From Ornithinimicrobium humiphilum (GTDB lineage Bacteria > Actinomycetota > Actinomycetes > Actinomycetales > Dermatophilaceae): 64,000 bases of DNA. Under the pieces are notes generated by a model that made no database searches, was not told where the DNA came from, and was given only the letters and a program-made list of their open reading frames with translations. The translations under genes and the position numbers were made by a program. The DNA is taken from positions 186,001-250,000 of the forward strand of contig NZ_VFPU01000002.1 in assembly GCF_006716885.1 (NCBI RefSeq), in the 5' to 3' direction. This document shows positions 17,311 through 25,903 of the stretch, one piece after another (within the stretch, counting starts at the first letter, position 1; each line of letters opens with the position of its first letter).

Positions 17311-18518
17311 CGGGCGACCTCCCGGTCGGCGGTGGGCGCCGCGGTGGCCGACGGCCCTGCTGCGTCGGGCGGCGGCGCGACCACCTCGGCCGGCACGACC
17401 AGCCGCACCCGGAAGCCGTCGGAGCCGTCCACCTCGACGGTGCCGCCGACGGCCTCGATGCGTTCCCGCATACCCGTGAGGCCGTTGCCCGGACGGAGGG
17501 GGTCGGCCCCGGCGCCGTCGTCGCGGACGACGACCTCCAGCCCCTCGCCGGTATGCCGCACCCCCACCCAGGCGGACCCCGCGCCGGAGTGCCGGACGGC
17601 GTTGGTCAGCGCCTCCTGCACGCCGCGGACGAGGGCGTCGCGCACCGGTGTTGACGGCACCGTGAGCTCGTCGGGCAGGTCCAGGTGGACCACGGGGCGG
17701 GGGATCTGGGCTGCCATCCGCTCCAGCGCGCCGCGCACGTCCGGGCCGTCCTCGCGCAGCCGGCCGACGACCTGGCGGACGTCGGCGAGCAGCTCCTTGG
17801 CCAGCTGGCGCGAGCGGTGCACCTGCTCGGCGGCCGGCCCGTCGACGACGTGCGAGGCGACCTCGAGGTTGAGCGCCAGGGCGCTGAGCTGGTGACCCAC
17901 CAGGTCGTGCAGGTCGCGCGAGATCCGCAGCCGCTCCTCGGTGCGGCTGGTCTCGGCGAGGCGGGCCTGGGCGGCCTCCAGCTCGGCGTGGGCCTCGCGC
18001 AGACTCGCGTGCACCTGCGCCAGCCGCTCGCGCGCCCGGCTCTCCCGCTGGGTGATCTGCCCGGTCATCACGGCGAAGACCTGCAGCCCGACGTAGAAGA
18101 GCGCACCGAGCAGGCCGCCGTCGGACAGCGCACCGTAGCCGAGGGTCAGGAGGGCGGCGGACTGCACCGCGACCACGCCGAGGGCGGTGGGGAGCGGCAG
18201 CACCAGTCCCGCGCTCGCGGCGGTGATGACCATGGGCACGCCGCCGAAGCCGTAGAGCGGCTCCACGGCATAGAGGGCTGTGCCGAGCAGCATCATCGGC
18301 AGGACGAGCAGCCGGGCGGTCCGCGGCGACAGGTCCACCAGGACGTCGACGACGAAGAGCGGCAGGCCGACCGCCCAGAGCACCCACCACAGGCTCGACA
18401 TCGGGATGTCGGTGACCACGGGCAGCAGCCCGACCAGGGCGTAGGTGAGCGCGCCGGTGACGCCGGCCGTGCGGTCCAGGCCGGGATGGCTCCGGGCGGC
18501 GGTCTGCCTCTCGCTCAC
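17307..18518 (-). CDS. Membrane sensor histidine kinase, HisKA_3 type (DesK-like)
   Basis: 403 residues. About five membrane helices in the first 155 residues have almost no external loop, suggesting sensing within or at the membrane. A helical linker leads to the phosphorylated H204 in ISRDLHDLVGHQ, and the HATPase domain has NAVRHSGA and DDGAGAD and a G-box (NGLTGMRERI). The tail is Pro/Ala rich. TAGGGT (18525-18530, minus strand) ends 6 nt before the GTG start, so the operon mRNA is probably leaderless. Confidence 0.94.
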   Translation of the reverse strand: MSERQTAARSHPGLDRTAGVTGALTYALVGLLPVVTDIPMSSLWWVLWAVGLPLFVVDVLVDLSPRTARLLVLPMMLLGTALYAVEPLYGFGGVPMVITAASAGLVLPLPTALGVVAVQSAALLTLGYGALSDGGLLGALFYVGLQVFAVMTGQITQRESRARERLAQVHASLREAHAELEAAQARLAETSRTEERLRISRDLHDLVGHQLSALALNLEVASHVVDGPAAEQVHRSRQLAKELLADVRQVVGRLREDGPDVRGALERMAAQIPRPVVHLDLPDELTVPSTPVRDALVRGVQEALTNAVRHSGAGSAWVGVRHTGEGLEVVVRDDGAGADPLRPGNGLTGMRERIEAVGGTVEVDGSDGFRVRLVVPAEVVAPPPDAAGPSATAAPTADREVAR

Positions 18519-18550
18519 GCGTCCACCCTAGGACGGCGCCCCCGCCCCGC

Positions 18551-18655
18551 ACCCGTGCCGGAAGTCATGCCCGACCCGTGCCCGCGGTCACGGTCGACCC
18601 GTGCTGATCCGGTGCCGTCCGGCACTGACCCGGCCCTCCCGTCCGCTCCTAGCGT
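18551..18655 (+). promoter_or_regulatory. Three 23-bp-spaced acccgtgc repeats and promoter of the ABC exporter
   Basis: The exact 8-mer acccgtgc starts at 18551, 18574 and 18597 (period 23 bp); the last two are preceded by cg. They stand between the divergent sensor kinase and the ABC transporter. A -10-like TAGCGT lies at 18650-18655. Tandem direct repeats two helical turns apart suit an operator for the neighbouring response regulator, which is inference. Confidence 0.55.
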
Positions 18656-18682
18656 CGAAGGACCACATCGAGGAGGTAGGCG

Positions 18683-19660
18683 ATGAACGCCATCGACACG
18701 CAGGGCCTGGGCAAGGACTACGGCGACGTGACGGCCGTGGGGGCGATCGACCTGAGCGTCCCGACCGGGCAGGTGACCGCGGTGCTGGGGCCCAACGGCG
18801 CCGGCAAGACGACCACGATCGAGATGCTGCTCGGCCTGCGCCGCCCCACCCGGGGCAGTGTGCGGGTGCTGGGCGGCGACCCGCGCAGCCCCGCCGTCCG
18901 CGCCCGCGTCGGCGCGATGCTGCAGGACACCGACGCGCCCGAGAGCCTGACCGTCCGGGAGATGGTCGACCTCGTCGCGTCCTACTACCCGAGCCGGCTG
19001 CCGGTCGAGGAGGTGCTGGCGCGCGCCGACCTGGCAGCCCGGGCCGACCGCCGGGTGACCCAGCTCAGCGGCGGGCAGCGCCAGCGGCTGTCGTTCGCGC
19101 TGACCATCGCCGGCGACCCCGACCTGCTCTTCCTGGACGAGCCGACCGCGGCGCTCGACGTGGGTGCGCGACGGGAGTTCTGGGAGCAGGTCTCCGGCTT
19201 CGCCTCGCTCGGCAAGACCATCCTGTTCTCGACCCACAACCTGGCCGAGGCCGACGAGTTCGCCGAGCGGGTCGTCGTCATCGCCGCCGGCGCGGTCGTG
19301 GCCGAGGGCAGCCCGGCACAGATCAAGCAGCTCGTGGCCGGACGCACCGTCACGCTGCGCACCGACGCCCCCGAGGGCTGGCTGCGCAGGCTCCCCGGCG
19401 TGCGGGAGGTCACGCGACCGGAGACGGCCGGCGTCGTCGACGGTGCCCCCGCCACGCCCTCGCGCGCCCTCCGGCTGCACGTGGTCGAGGCCGAGCCGGT
19501 GCTGCGGGCGGTCTTCGCCGCCGGGCACGACGTCACCGACCTCACCGTAGCCGAGGCCTCGCTCGAGGACGCCTTCGTCCACCTCACAGGCGCCGCGCCG
19601 GACCCGACCCACGACCGCCCGGCCAGCCCGGCGGCATACCCGCAGGAGGCTCTCCGATGA
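18683..19660 (+). CDS. ABC exporter, ATP-binding subunit
   Basis: 325 residues. Walker A GPNGAGKTT (36-44), a Q-loop in AMLQDTDA, signature LSGGQRQR and Walker B LLFLDEP are complete, followed by an extra C-terminal domain of about 100 residues as in drug or antibiotic exporters (DrrA/CcmA-type). GAGGAGGT precedes the ATG at 7-nt spacing. It overlaps the permease gene by ATGA. Together with the divergent kinase and regulator it resembles a membrane-stress or drug-responsive export module. Confidence 0.92.
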   Translation: MNAIDTQGLGKDYGDVTAVGAIDLSVPTGQVTAVLGPNGAGKTTTIEMLLGLRRPTRGSVRVLGGDPRSPAVRARVGAMLQDTDAPESLTVREMVDLVASYYPSRLPVEEVLARADLAARADRRVTQLSGGQRQRLSFALTIAGDPDLLFLDEPTAALDVGARREFWEQVSGFASLGKTILFSTHNLAEADEFAERVVVIAAGAVVAEGSPAQIKQLVAGRTVTLRTDAPEGWLRRLPGVREVTRPETAGVVDGAPATPSRALRLHVVEAEPVLRAVFAAGHDVTDLTVAEASLEDAFVHLTGAAPDPTHDRPASPAAYPQEALR

Positions 19661-20502
19661 CCACCGTCACCGTCCCCAGCTCCCCCTCGCCGACCGCCGT
19701 GCCCGGCCGCGGGATCGTGGCCGCGCTGCTCACCCAGGTGCGCGCCGAGGTGGTGCGCTACCGCCGACTGCCGGAGTACTTCATCGGCGTCGTCGTGCTG
19801 CCCATCCTGCTCTACGCGATGTTCGGGCTGCCCAACGCCGGCACCGTGCTGCCGGACGGCACCACCGTCACGGCGCTGATGTTCGTCTCGTTCAGCTGCT
19901 ACGGCGTGGTGTCGCAGGCGCTCTTCTCCTTCGGCGCAGAGCTGGCGACCGAGCGGCAGAAGGGCTGGCTGCGGCGGCTGCGGGCCACCCCGATGCCGAT
20001 GTGGCTCTACTTCACGGGCAAGCTCGCCCTCAACCTGGTCTTCATCGGCATCATCGTCGCGGGCATCGGGCTGCTGGCCGCCCTCGCCGGCGACGCCGAC
20101 TTCGACCTCGGCCGGCTCGCGCTCACCGTCGGCGTGCTCCTGCTGGGGACCGTCGCCTTCTCGCCGATGGGCTCGGCCATCGCCTACTGGGTGCGGCCGC
20201 GGGCGGCGACCACGATCGTCAACCTGGTCTTCCTGCCACTGGCGTTCCTGTCGGGCTTCTTCTTCCCGCTCGCCGGGCTGCCGCCGGTGCTGCTGGACGT
20301 CGCGCCCTACCTGCCGACCTACCACTTCGGCCAGCTCGCCTGGGCGGCGATGGCGCCCTCGGCGACCGACCGGCTCGCCTTCGGCCTGATGGAGGAGGGC
20401 GACCTGGCCGTCAGCGCCGTCGTCGTCGCCGGGTGGTTCGTGCTCTGCTGCGTGCTGACGGCGGTCGGCTACCGCCGCGAGCTGGACCGCGAGCGCGGCT
20501 GA
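19657..20502 (+). CDS. ABC-2 type permease subunit
   Basis: 281 residues, about six membrane segments, with the ABC-2 family layout: a cytosolic N-terminus, ERQKGWLRRLRATPMP as the coupling region, and FLPLAFLSGFFFPLAGLPP near the end. It is translated by coupling to the ATPase (ATGA overlap, AGGAGG upstream). Its 3' end overlaps the convergent regulator gene by 34 nt. Confidence 0.9.
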   Translation: MTTVTVPSSPSPTAVPGRGIVAALLTQVRAEVVRYRRLPEYFIGVVVLPILLYAMFGLPNAGTVLPDGTTVTALMFVSFSCYGVVSQALFSFGAELATERQKGWLRRLRATPMPMWLYFTGKLALNLVFIGIIVAGIGLLAALAGDADFDLGRLALTVGVLLLGTVAFSPMGSAIAYWVRPRAATTIVNLVFLPLAFLSGFFFPLAGLPPVLLDVAPYLPTYHFGQLAWAAMAPSATDRLAFGLMEEGDLAVSAVVVAGWFVLCCVLTAVGYRRELDRERG

Positions 20503-21155
20503 GGGGGCGCAGCCGTCGCCGTTGCCCCGTCCGGGTCCTCCCCCGGGCGGGGCAGCGCGTCGTCGGCGAGGATGTTGACCATCCGCCAGAGCTGGCGCGG
20601 CTCCTCCGACGGCTGGCGCGAGCGCTCGATCGCACGGTCCATGAGCTCGCCGAGCTGCTCGGAGAGCCAGCGGACGTCGGCCTCGGTCAGCTCGAGCAGG
20701 CCCGTCAGGATCGTGGCGCGGGGCCGCGGCTCGCGCCCGCTGGCCCAGGTGGGTGCCCAGGCGGTGACGCGGGCGACGAGGTCCTGCAGGTCGAGGGCCT
20801 CCTGGTCCATGAAGGACCGGATGACCAGCTCCTCCTCGGCGTCGACGGGCGCGTCGGGCGCCGGGATCGTGAAGCCGCTGCCGGCCGCCTTCCAGACCCT
20901 GTCGCGCCGGTCGCGCGCGTGCTCGGGCGCCTCGACGATGAGCCCGGCCTTGGCGAGCTGGCGCAGGTGGAAGCTCACCGCGTTGGCCGGCACGTCGAGC
21001 AGCCGCGCCAGGTCGGTCGCGCGTCGCGGCACGTCCTCGTGCATGAGCTCCAGGATGCGGCGGCGCACCGGGTGCGCCACCGCCTTGAGCATCGGCGAGG
21101 AGAGGCGGACCGGGGCGTGCCCGGCGGCGCCGGTCAGGGAGTCGTCGGCGGTCAT
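20469..21155 (-). CDS. ArsR-like winged-helix transcriptional regulator
   Basis: 228 residues. The N-terminal winged helix has MLKAVAHPVRRRILELM and the recognition region PANAVSFHLRQLAKAGLI; the helical C-terminal half is unassigned. It lies divergent to an MFS gene across a palindromic operator, so it probably represses that gene and itself. I chose the ATG at 21155 because TAGGGT (21163-21168, minus strand) lies 7 nt upstream; a GTG three codons earlier would fall between the -10 and this ATG. No ligand motif is evident. Confidence 0.88.
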   Translation of the reverse strand: MTADDSLTGAAGHAPVRLSSPMLKAVAHPVRRRILELMHEDVPRRATDLARLLDVPANAVSFHLRQLAKAGLIVEAPEHARDRRDRVWKAAGSGFTIPAPDAPVDAEEELVIRSFMDQEALDLQDLVARVTAWAPTWASGREPRPRATILTGLLELTEADVRWLSEQLGELMDRAIERSRQPSEEPRQLWRMVNILADDALPRPGEDPDGATATAAPPQPRSRSSSRR

Positions 21156-21162
21156 GTCCCCC

Positions 21163-21229
21163 ACCCTAACGGATCCGCACCTTCAGTTGCGCAAGAATAG
21201 TTGCGCAACTTCTCTTGCGGGTCTATCGT
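21163..21229. promoter_or_regulatory. Divergent promoter and operator between the ArsR-like gene and the MFS gene
   Basis: The palindrome TTGCGCAA occurs twice, at 21187-21194 and 21201-21208, 14 bp apart, with a further half-site ttgcg at 21215. The second copy supplies the -35 (TTGCGC) of the MFS promoter, with a 17-nt spacer to TATCGT (21224-21229). Occupation by the divergently encoded regulator would block it. Confidence 0.65.
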
Positions 21230-21236
21230 TCCTGTC

Positions 21237-22556
21237 ATGACCACGACCTCCACCCCCGCCGACACCGCCGTCGCCGGTCCCGAGACCGCCCTCGACACCG
21301 CTCCGGAACCCGACGCCACCGAACCCGCGGGCCCCCGCCCCTCACTGTGGCGCACCGGGTCCTACTGGGCCTGGCTCGCCAGCGACACCGGCCAGGCGCT
21401 CGGCTCCTCGCTGCAGTTCTTCCTCGTGCCGCTGCTCGTCGTCCTCGTCAGCGGCAACGCCGCGGCCGCCGGCACCGTCGCCGCCCTCGGCCTCGGCGGC
21501 CGCCTCGCCACCACGCTGCTCGGTGGCGTGCTCGCCGACCGCCACGACCTGCGCCGCCTGATGATCCTCAGCGGCACCCTTGCCGGCTGCGTGATGCTCG
21601 GCCTCGTCGCCGTCGTGGGCCTCGACCTCGGCCTGGTCGCGCTGGGCGCGCTCAACCTGCTGGCCGGCGTCCGCGCCGGACTGCTGGGCAACGCCTCCGA
21701 CGCGGCCCTCAAGCAGGTCGTCCCGCCCTCCCTGCTGCCCACCGCCTCGTCGGCCAACCAGGCCCGCGACGCCGCCGTCTCCATGGGCGCCCCGCCGCTC
21801 GGCGGCCTGCTGCTGGGCCTCGGTGCCGTGCCGGCGCTGCTCACCGCGGCTGCCGCATACCTCGTCAGCGCGCTGGGCGCCCTCGTGCTCCGCGGCGACT
21901 TCCGCCCCGCCCCCGCGAACGGGAAGACGTCGATCCGCGCCGAGGTCGGCGCCGGGCTCGCGTGGCTGTGGCAGCGCTCCGAGCTGCGCCGCGTCATGGT
22001 CGTCGCGCTCCTGCTCAACCTCGGTCTCAACGCCGCGATCGCGACCCTGCTCTACTCGCTCGCCGGCGACGGTGAGTCCCCCGCCCGGATCGGCCTCGTC
22101 TCGACCGCGCTCGGCCTGGGCATGCTCGCCGGCGCGCTGCTCGCCGGCCCGGTCGTGCAGCGCGTCCCGTCCGGATGGGTCGCGATGATCGGCATGTCGA
22201 TCACCGGCGCCGCGATGGCCGTCCTGCCGCTGGTCCCCGGCTTCTGGGCCACCCTGGCCGTGCTGACCGTCGGGACGCTCGGGGCACCGGCGACCAACGC
22301 TGCGATGTTCAGCTACCTCATGCACCAGACCCCGCGCGCCGTCCTGGGCCGGGTGATGAGCGCGACCGAGCTCGTCGGGGCCGGCGCGACACCGCTGGCG
22401 CCGATCATCGCGGGCTTCGGCCTGAGCCTGATCGGTCTGCGGGGCACCCTGCTGGTCTGCGCGGCGATCTGCCTGCTGGCCGTCGCCGCGGTCCTCACCA
22501 GCCGCGCGCTGCGCACCCTGCCGCGCCCCGACGCCTGGGCGCCGGCCGAGGAGTGA
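21237..22556 (+). CDS. MFS transporter (probable drug or metabolite exporter)
   Basis: 439 residues. A polar N-terminus of about 40 residues is followed by some 10-12 membrane helices, including the loop 2-3 motif GGVLADRHDLRRLM typical of MFS drug exporters and related to enterobactin exporter EntS-type proteins. No ribosome site precedes the ATG; TATCGT ends 7 nt upstream, so it is probably leaderless. Control by the divergent ArsR-like protein is inferred from the operator. Substrate unknown. Confidence 0.88.
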   Translation: MTTTSTPADTAVAGPETALDTAPEPDATEPAGPRPSLWRTGSYWAWLASDTGQALGSSLQFFLVPLLVVLVSGNAAAAGTVAALGLGGRLATTLLGGVLADRHDLRRLMILSGTLAGCVMLGLVAVVGLDLGLVALGALNLLAGVRAGLLGNASDAALKQVVPPSLLPTASSANQARDAAVSMGAPPLGGLLLGLGAVPALLTAAAAYLVSALGALVLRGDFRPAPANGKTSIRAEVGAGLAWLWQRSELRRVMVVALLLNLGLNAAIATLLYSLAGDGESPARIGLVSTALGLGMLAGALLAGPVVQRVPSGWVAMIGMSITGAAMAVLPLVPGFWATLAVLTVGTLGAPATNAAMFSYLMHQTPRAVLGRVMSATELVGAGATPLAPIIAGFGLSLIGLRGTLLVCAAICLLAVAAVLTSRALRTLPRPDAWAPAEE

Positions 22557-22611
22557 GGGGGCTGGTCGGCGGCTGACGGGGTGAGGTCGCTGGTCAGCCC
22601 GGCCCGGCTGG

Positions 22612-22657
22612 AGTGGGACGACTTGGTGTCGCTATGACGACACGAAGTCGTCCCACT
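22612..22657. terminator. Long hairpin between convergent genes
   Basis: Two 20-nt arms (agtgggacgacttggtgtcg and its near complement, one G/G mismatch) flank a 6-nt loop, about 55 nt after the MFS stop. It probably ends transcription from either side, though the stem is longer than needed. Nothing coding is seen in 22557-22721. Confidence 0.6.
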
Positions 22658-22721
22658 CTTCCGGACACCCGACGTCACCGCACGCACGACGTCACCGGGA
22701 GCGCTCCCCGGCGCCCGCGCC

Positions 22722-23147
22722 TCAGAGCCAGCGCGGCACGCTGGCGACGTAGCCCGCGTAGTCCTCGAAGCGTTGCGCGAGCGCCGCCTCCTCCGCCGGG
22801 ATCTGCCAGTGGTCGAGCGCGGCGACGAGGCCGGCGACGGGCAGCAGGGCCAGCGGGGAGCGGCGGGCGACGGCGTGGCCGGTGAGGAGGACGGCCATGC
22901 CGAGGTACATGGGGTTGCGGGTCACGGCGTTGGGGCCGGTCCGTACGAGCGTGGAGGCGCGGTCGACGGTCATCGGGTCGACGGTCGTCCCGCGCCGGAC
23001 GAACTCCCGCACCGCCCCGCCGGCCAGCCAGCCCGAAGCGGCCACGAAGGGCGCGGAGGCGAGCAGGCTGCCACGCGTGGGAGGGCGGCCCACGGTGCGC
23101 TGGGCGAGCGCGGCACCGGCGAGATGGACGACGGGCGGGACCCTCAT
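22722..23147 (-). CDS. Isoprenylcysteine-methyltransferase-like membrane protein
   Basis: 141 residues with three or four hydrophobic segments and the C-terminal signature of the ICMT/PEMT group: RTGPNAVTRNPMYLGM and EEAALAQRFEDYAGYVASVPRWL. Bacterial members are mostly uncharacterised membrane methyltransferases using S-adenosylmethionine. It overlaps the oppF stop by ATGA and so is the last gene of the peptide-transport operon; a functional link is not evident. Confidence 0.8.
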   Translation of the reverse strand: MRVPPVVHLAGAALAQRTVGRPPTRGSLLASAPFVAASGWLAGGAVREFVRRGTTVDPMTVDRASTLVRTGPNAVTRNPMYLGMAVLLTGHAVARRSPLALLPVAGLVAALDHWQIPAEEAALAQRFEDYAGYVASVPRWL

Positions 23148-24013
23148 GGCTGCTCCTCCACCGCTCGCCCCGCCACCCCGGCCGCCAGGTCCGCCGCGGT
23201 GCGGCCGGCGAGCGCCGAGTGCAGGTCGGGCACCGCCGCCAGCAGCGAGCGGGTGTAGGGGTGCTGCGGGTCGGTGAAGAGCCGTTCGGTGGGGGCGACC
23301 TCGACGACCTGTCCGCGCTGCATCACCGCGACCCGGTCGCAGACGTGCCGCACGACCGACAGGTCGTGGCTGACGAAGACCAGCGTCAGCCCGAAGGCCT
23401 CCACCACCTCGTCGACGAGGTTGAGCACCTGGGCGCGCACCGAGACATCGAGGGCCGAGACCGGCTCGTCGGCGACGAGGATGTCGGGCCCGGGGGCCAG
23501 CGCCCGCGCGATCGAGATCCGCTGCCGCTGACCGCCGGAGAACTGGTGGGGATAGCGGTCGGCGGCGTCCGCCGACAGCCCCACCCGCTCGAGCAGCTCG
23601 ACGACGCGCTCGCGGTTGCCCGCGCGCCGACCCTGCGCCACGAGCGGCTCGGCGACGATGTCGCGCACCCGCATCCGGGGGTCGAGGCTGCTCATCGGGT
23701 CCTGGAAGACCAGCTGCAGCCGCTGCCGCAGCCACCCCAGCTGGCGCGCGGACCGGTCGTGGATGGGCCGACCCTCGACGAGGATCTCCCCCGACGTCGG
23801 CTGGTCGAGGCCGCAGATCAGCCGCAGCAGGGTCGACTTGCCCGAGCCCGACTCCCCCACGACGCCGAAGCGCTCGCCCCGACCGACCGACAGGGTCACG
23901 TCCTGCACGGCCCGCACCACCGGGGCGGGCTGGGTCAGCGAGGTGCGGCGGCGACGGAAGTCGCGGCATACCCCGCGCAGCTCGATCGCGGGACCGTCCT
24001 GGTGCTCAGCCAC
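23144..24013 (-). CDS. Peptide ABC transporter ATPase (OppF/DppF type)
   Basis: 289 residues. Walker A GESGSGKST, Q-loop LVFQDP, signature FSGGQRQR and Walker B ILVADEP are intact, with the OppF-type C-terminal element QHPYTRSLLAAVP. Energises import together with the other ATPase encoded upstream, which it overlaps by 8 nt; GTG start. Confidence 0.93.
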   Translation of the reverse strand: MAEHQDGPAIELRGVCRDFRRRRTSLTQPAPVVRAVQDVTLSVGRGERFGVVGESGSGKSTLLRLICGLDQPTSGEILVEGRPIHDRSARQLGWLRQRLQLVFQDPMSSLDPRMRVRDIVAEPLVAQGRRAGNRERVVELLERVGLSADAADRYPHQFSGGQRQRISIARALAPGPDILVADEPVSALDVSVRAQVLNLVDEVVEAFGLTLVFVSHDLSVVRHVCDRVAVMQRGQVVEVAPTERLFTDPQHPYTRSLLAAVPDLHSALAGRTAADLAAGVAGRAVEEQP

Positions 24014-25025
24014 GTTGGCCCTCCCCCGCCGGGTGCACGCACGCGTGACCGTATGCCGTCTCGCCCGCCGGGTGGTCCCCGCGCGGGAACCACGGGGGCG
24101 GGGTCTCGCAGCGGGCGGTCGCGTGGGCGCAGCGGGTCCGGAAGACGCAGCCGTCGGGGAAGCGCCCTGCCGGCGGCACCGAGCCCGGGATGGTCGGCAG
24201 GGCCGCACGGCCGCGGCGACCCTCGGCGCCGACGAGGTCGCTGGCCCCGATGAGGCCCTGGGTGTAGCGGTGCCGCGGATCGGAGAAGACCTCGGCGACG
24301 GGACCGGCCTCGACGATGCGGCCGCCGTACATGACGAGCACCCGCTCGCAGACGGTCGCCACCACCCCGAGGTCGTGGGTGATGAAGAGCATGGCGGCGT
24401 CGCGGGCCTCGACGCCGCGGACGACGAGGTCGAGCACGGTGGCCTGCACGGTGACGTCGAGGGCGGTCGTGGGCTCGTCGCAGATGAGCAGCGCGGGGTC
24501 GTTGGCGAGGGCGATCGCGAGCACGACCCGCTGCCGCTGCCCGCCGGAGAGCTCGTGCGGGTAGGAGCGCGCGAGATGCTCGGCGTCGGGCAGGTCGACG
24601 CGCTCGAGCAGCTCGACGACGCGGCGGCGGGCCGCGGCCCGGGAGGGCTGGGTGCGGTGCAGGAGCATGACCTCGGCGACCTGGTCGCCGACCTTCATGG
24701 TCGGGTTGAGCGCGGTCATCGGCTCCTGGAAGACCATCGACATGCCGTCGCCGCGCAGCCGCGCCATCTCGCGCTCGCCGACCTCGAGCAGGTTGCGGGT
24801 GGCCGGGGTGCGGGCCGAGAGACGCACGTCTCCGGTGGCCGTCAGCCCCTCGGAGAGCAGGCCCATGACGGCGAGCGCGGTGAGAGACTTGCCCGAGCCG
24901 GACTCGCCGATCAGGCCGACGCGCTCGCCCCGCTCGATCGAGAACGTCACGTCGTGCAGCAGCGGGGTGTGCCGGGTGCCGACGGACAGCCCGGTGACGT
25001 CGAGGACGGTGCGGTCGCCGCTCAT
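24006..25025 (-). CDS. Peptide ABC transporter ATPase (OppD/DppD type)
   Basis: 339 residues with Walker A GESGSGKS, Q-loop MVFQEP, signature LSGGQRQR, Walker B LLICDEP and the oligopeptide-specific C-terminus. That part has three cysteines (GCVFRTRCAHATARCE) and a fourth near the end, which in this family can hold an Fe-S cluster. ATGA overlap with the permease gene upstream. Works as a heterodimer with the OppF-type subunit. Confidence 0.93.
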   Translation of the reverse strand: MSGDRTVLDVTGLSVGTRHTPLLHDVTFSIERGERVGLIGESGSGKSLTALAVMGLLSEGLTATGDVRLSARTPATRNLLEVGEREMARLRGDGMSMVFQEPMTALNPTMKVGDQVAEVMLLHRTQPSRAAARRRVVELLERVDLPDAEHLARSYPHELSGGQRQRVVLAIALANDPALLICDEPTTALDVTVQATVLDLVVRGVEARDAAMLFITHDLGVVATVCERVLVMYGGRIVEAGPVAEVFSDPRHRYTQGLIGASDLVGAEGRRGRAALPTIPGSVPPAGRFPDGCVFRTRCAHATARCETPPPWFPRGDHPAGETAYGHACVHPAGEGQRG

Positions 25026-25903
25026 CGCCCCTCCAGCTTGGGGTCGAGCCAGTCGCGCAGGCCGTCGCCGAAGAGGTTGAATCCCAGCACCGAGAGCGCG
25101 ATGGCGGCGCCGGGGATGAGCGCCAGGTGCGGGGCGGAGCGCAGCGTGGTCTGGGCCTCGTAGAGCATCCGCCCCCAGGAGGCCTGGCCGGTCGGGGTGC
25201 CCAGGCCGAGGTAGGCCAGCGCCGCCTCGGCGAGGATCGCGATGGCGAAGGAGACCGAGGCCTGCACGATGACCAGGCCGGCGACGTTGGGCAGCACGTG
25301 CCGCCAGGCGATGCCCAGCGGCGAGCGCCCGGCCGCGCGGGCGGCGACGACGTACTCGGACGTCATGACACCGAGTGCCCCGGAGCGGGTGATGCGGGCG
25401 AAGGCCGGGATGGTGGCGATGCCGATCGCGATCATCGCGACCCGCGTGGAGCCGCCGTAGAGCGCGGCGAACATGATCGCCAGCAGCAGCGCGGGGAAGG
25501 CGAGCAGCACGTCGTTGGCGCGCATGACCAGCTGCCCGAGCCAGCCGGGTGACATCGCCGCGAGGATCCCGAGCGGCACCCCCACGAGCGCGGCCACCCC
25601 GACGGCGACCAGCCCGACGTAGAGCGTCGTGCGGGCGCCGACGAGGATCTGCGTGAAGACGTCGCGCCGCAGCTTGTCGGTGCCGAGCCAGTGCTCGGCG
25701 TTGGGGGTCTGGTAGGGCTCGACCGGCAGCACGCGCATCGGCGGCCACGGCGTCCACACGTAGGAGATCAGCGCGAGCAGCACGATGGCGGCGACGATCG
25801 AGCCGCCGATCACCAGGCTCGGGTTGAGCTCGCGGCCGCGGCGCGCGGCCAGCTCCCCCGCCGGGGTCGCGGCGACGGCGGGGATGCCCTGGATCTCGCT
25901 CAT
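25022..25903 (-). CDS. Peptide ABC transporter permease (DppC type)
   Basis: 293 residues. A cytosolic N-terminus, one helix at about 35-50, a periplasm-like loop with EHWLGTDKLRRDVFTQ (a DppC hallmark), and five further helices. The EAA loop reads EYVVAARAAGRSPLGIAWRHVLPN. The gene overlaps both neighbours by ATGA. Confidence 0.93.
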   Translation of the reverse strand: MSEIQGIPAVAATPAGELAARRGRELNPSLVIGGSIVAAIVLLALISYVWTPWPPMRVLPVEPYQTPNAEHWLGTDKLRRDVFTQILVGARTTLYVGLVAVGVAALVGVPLGILAAMSPGWLGQLVMRANDVLLAFPALLLAIMFAALYGGSTRVAMIAIGIATIPAFARITRSGALGVMTSEYVVAARAAGRSPLGIAWRHVLPNVAGLVIVQASVSFAIAILAEAALAYLGLGTPTGQASWGRMLYEAQTTLRSAPHLALIPGAAIALSVLGFNLFGDGLRDWLDPKLEGR

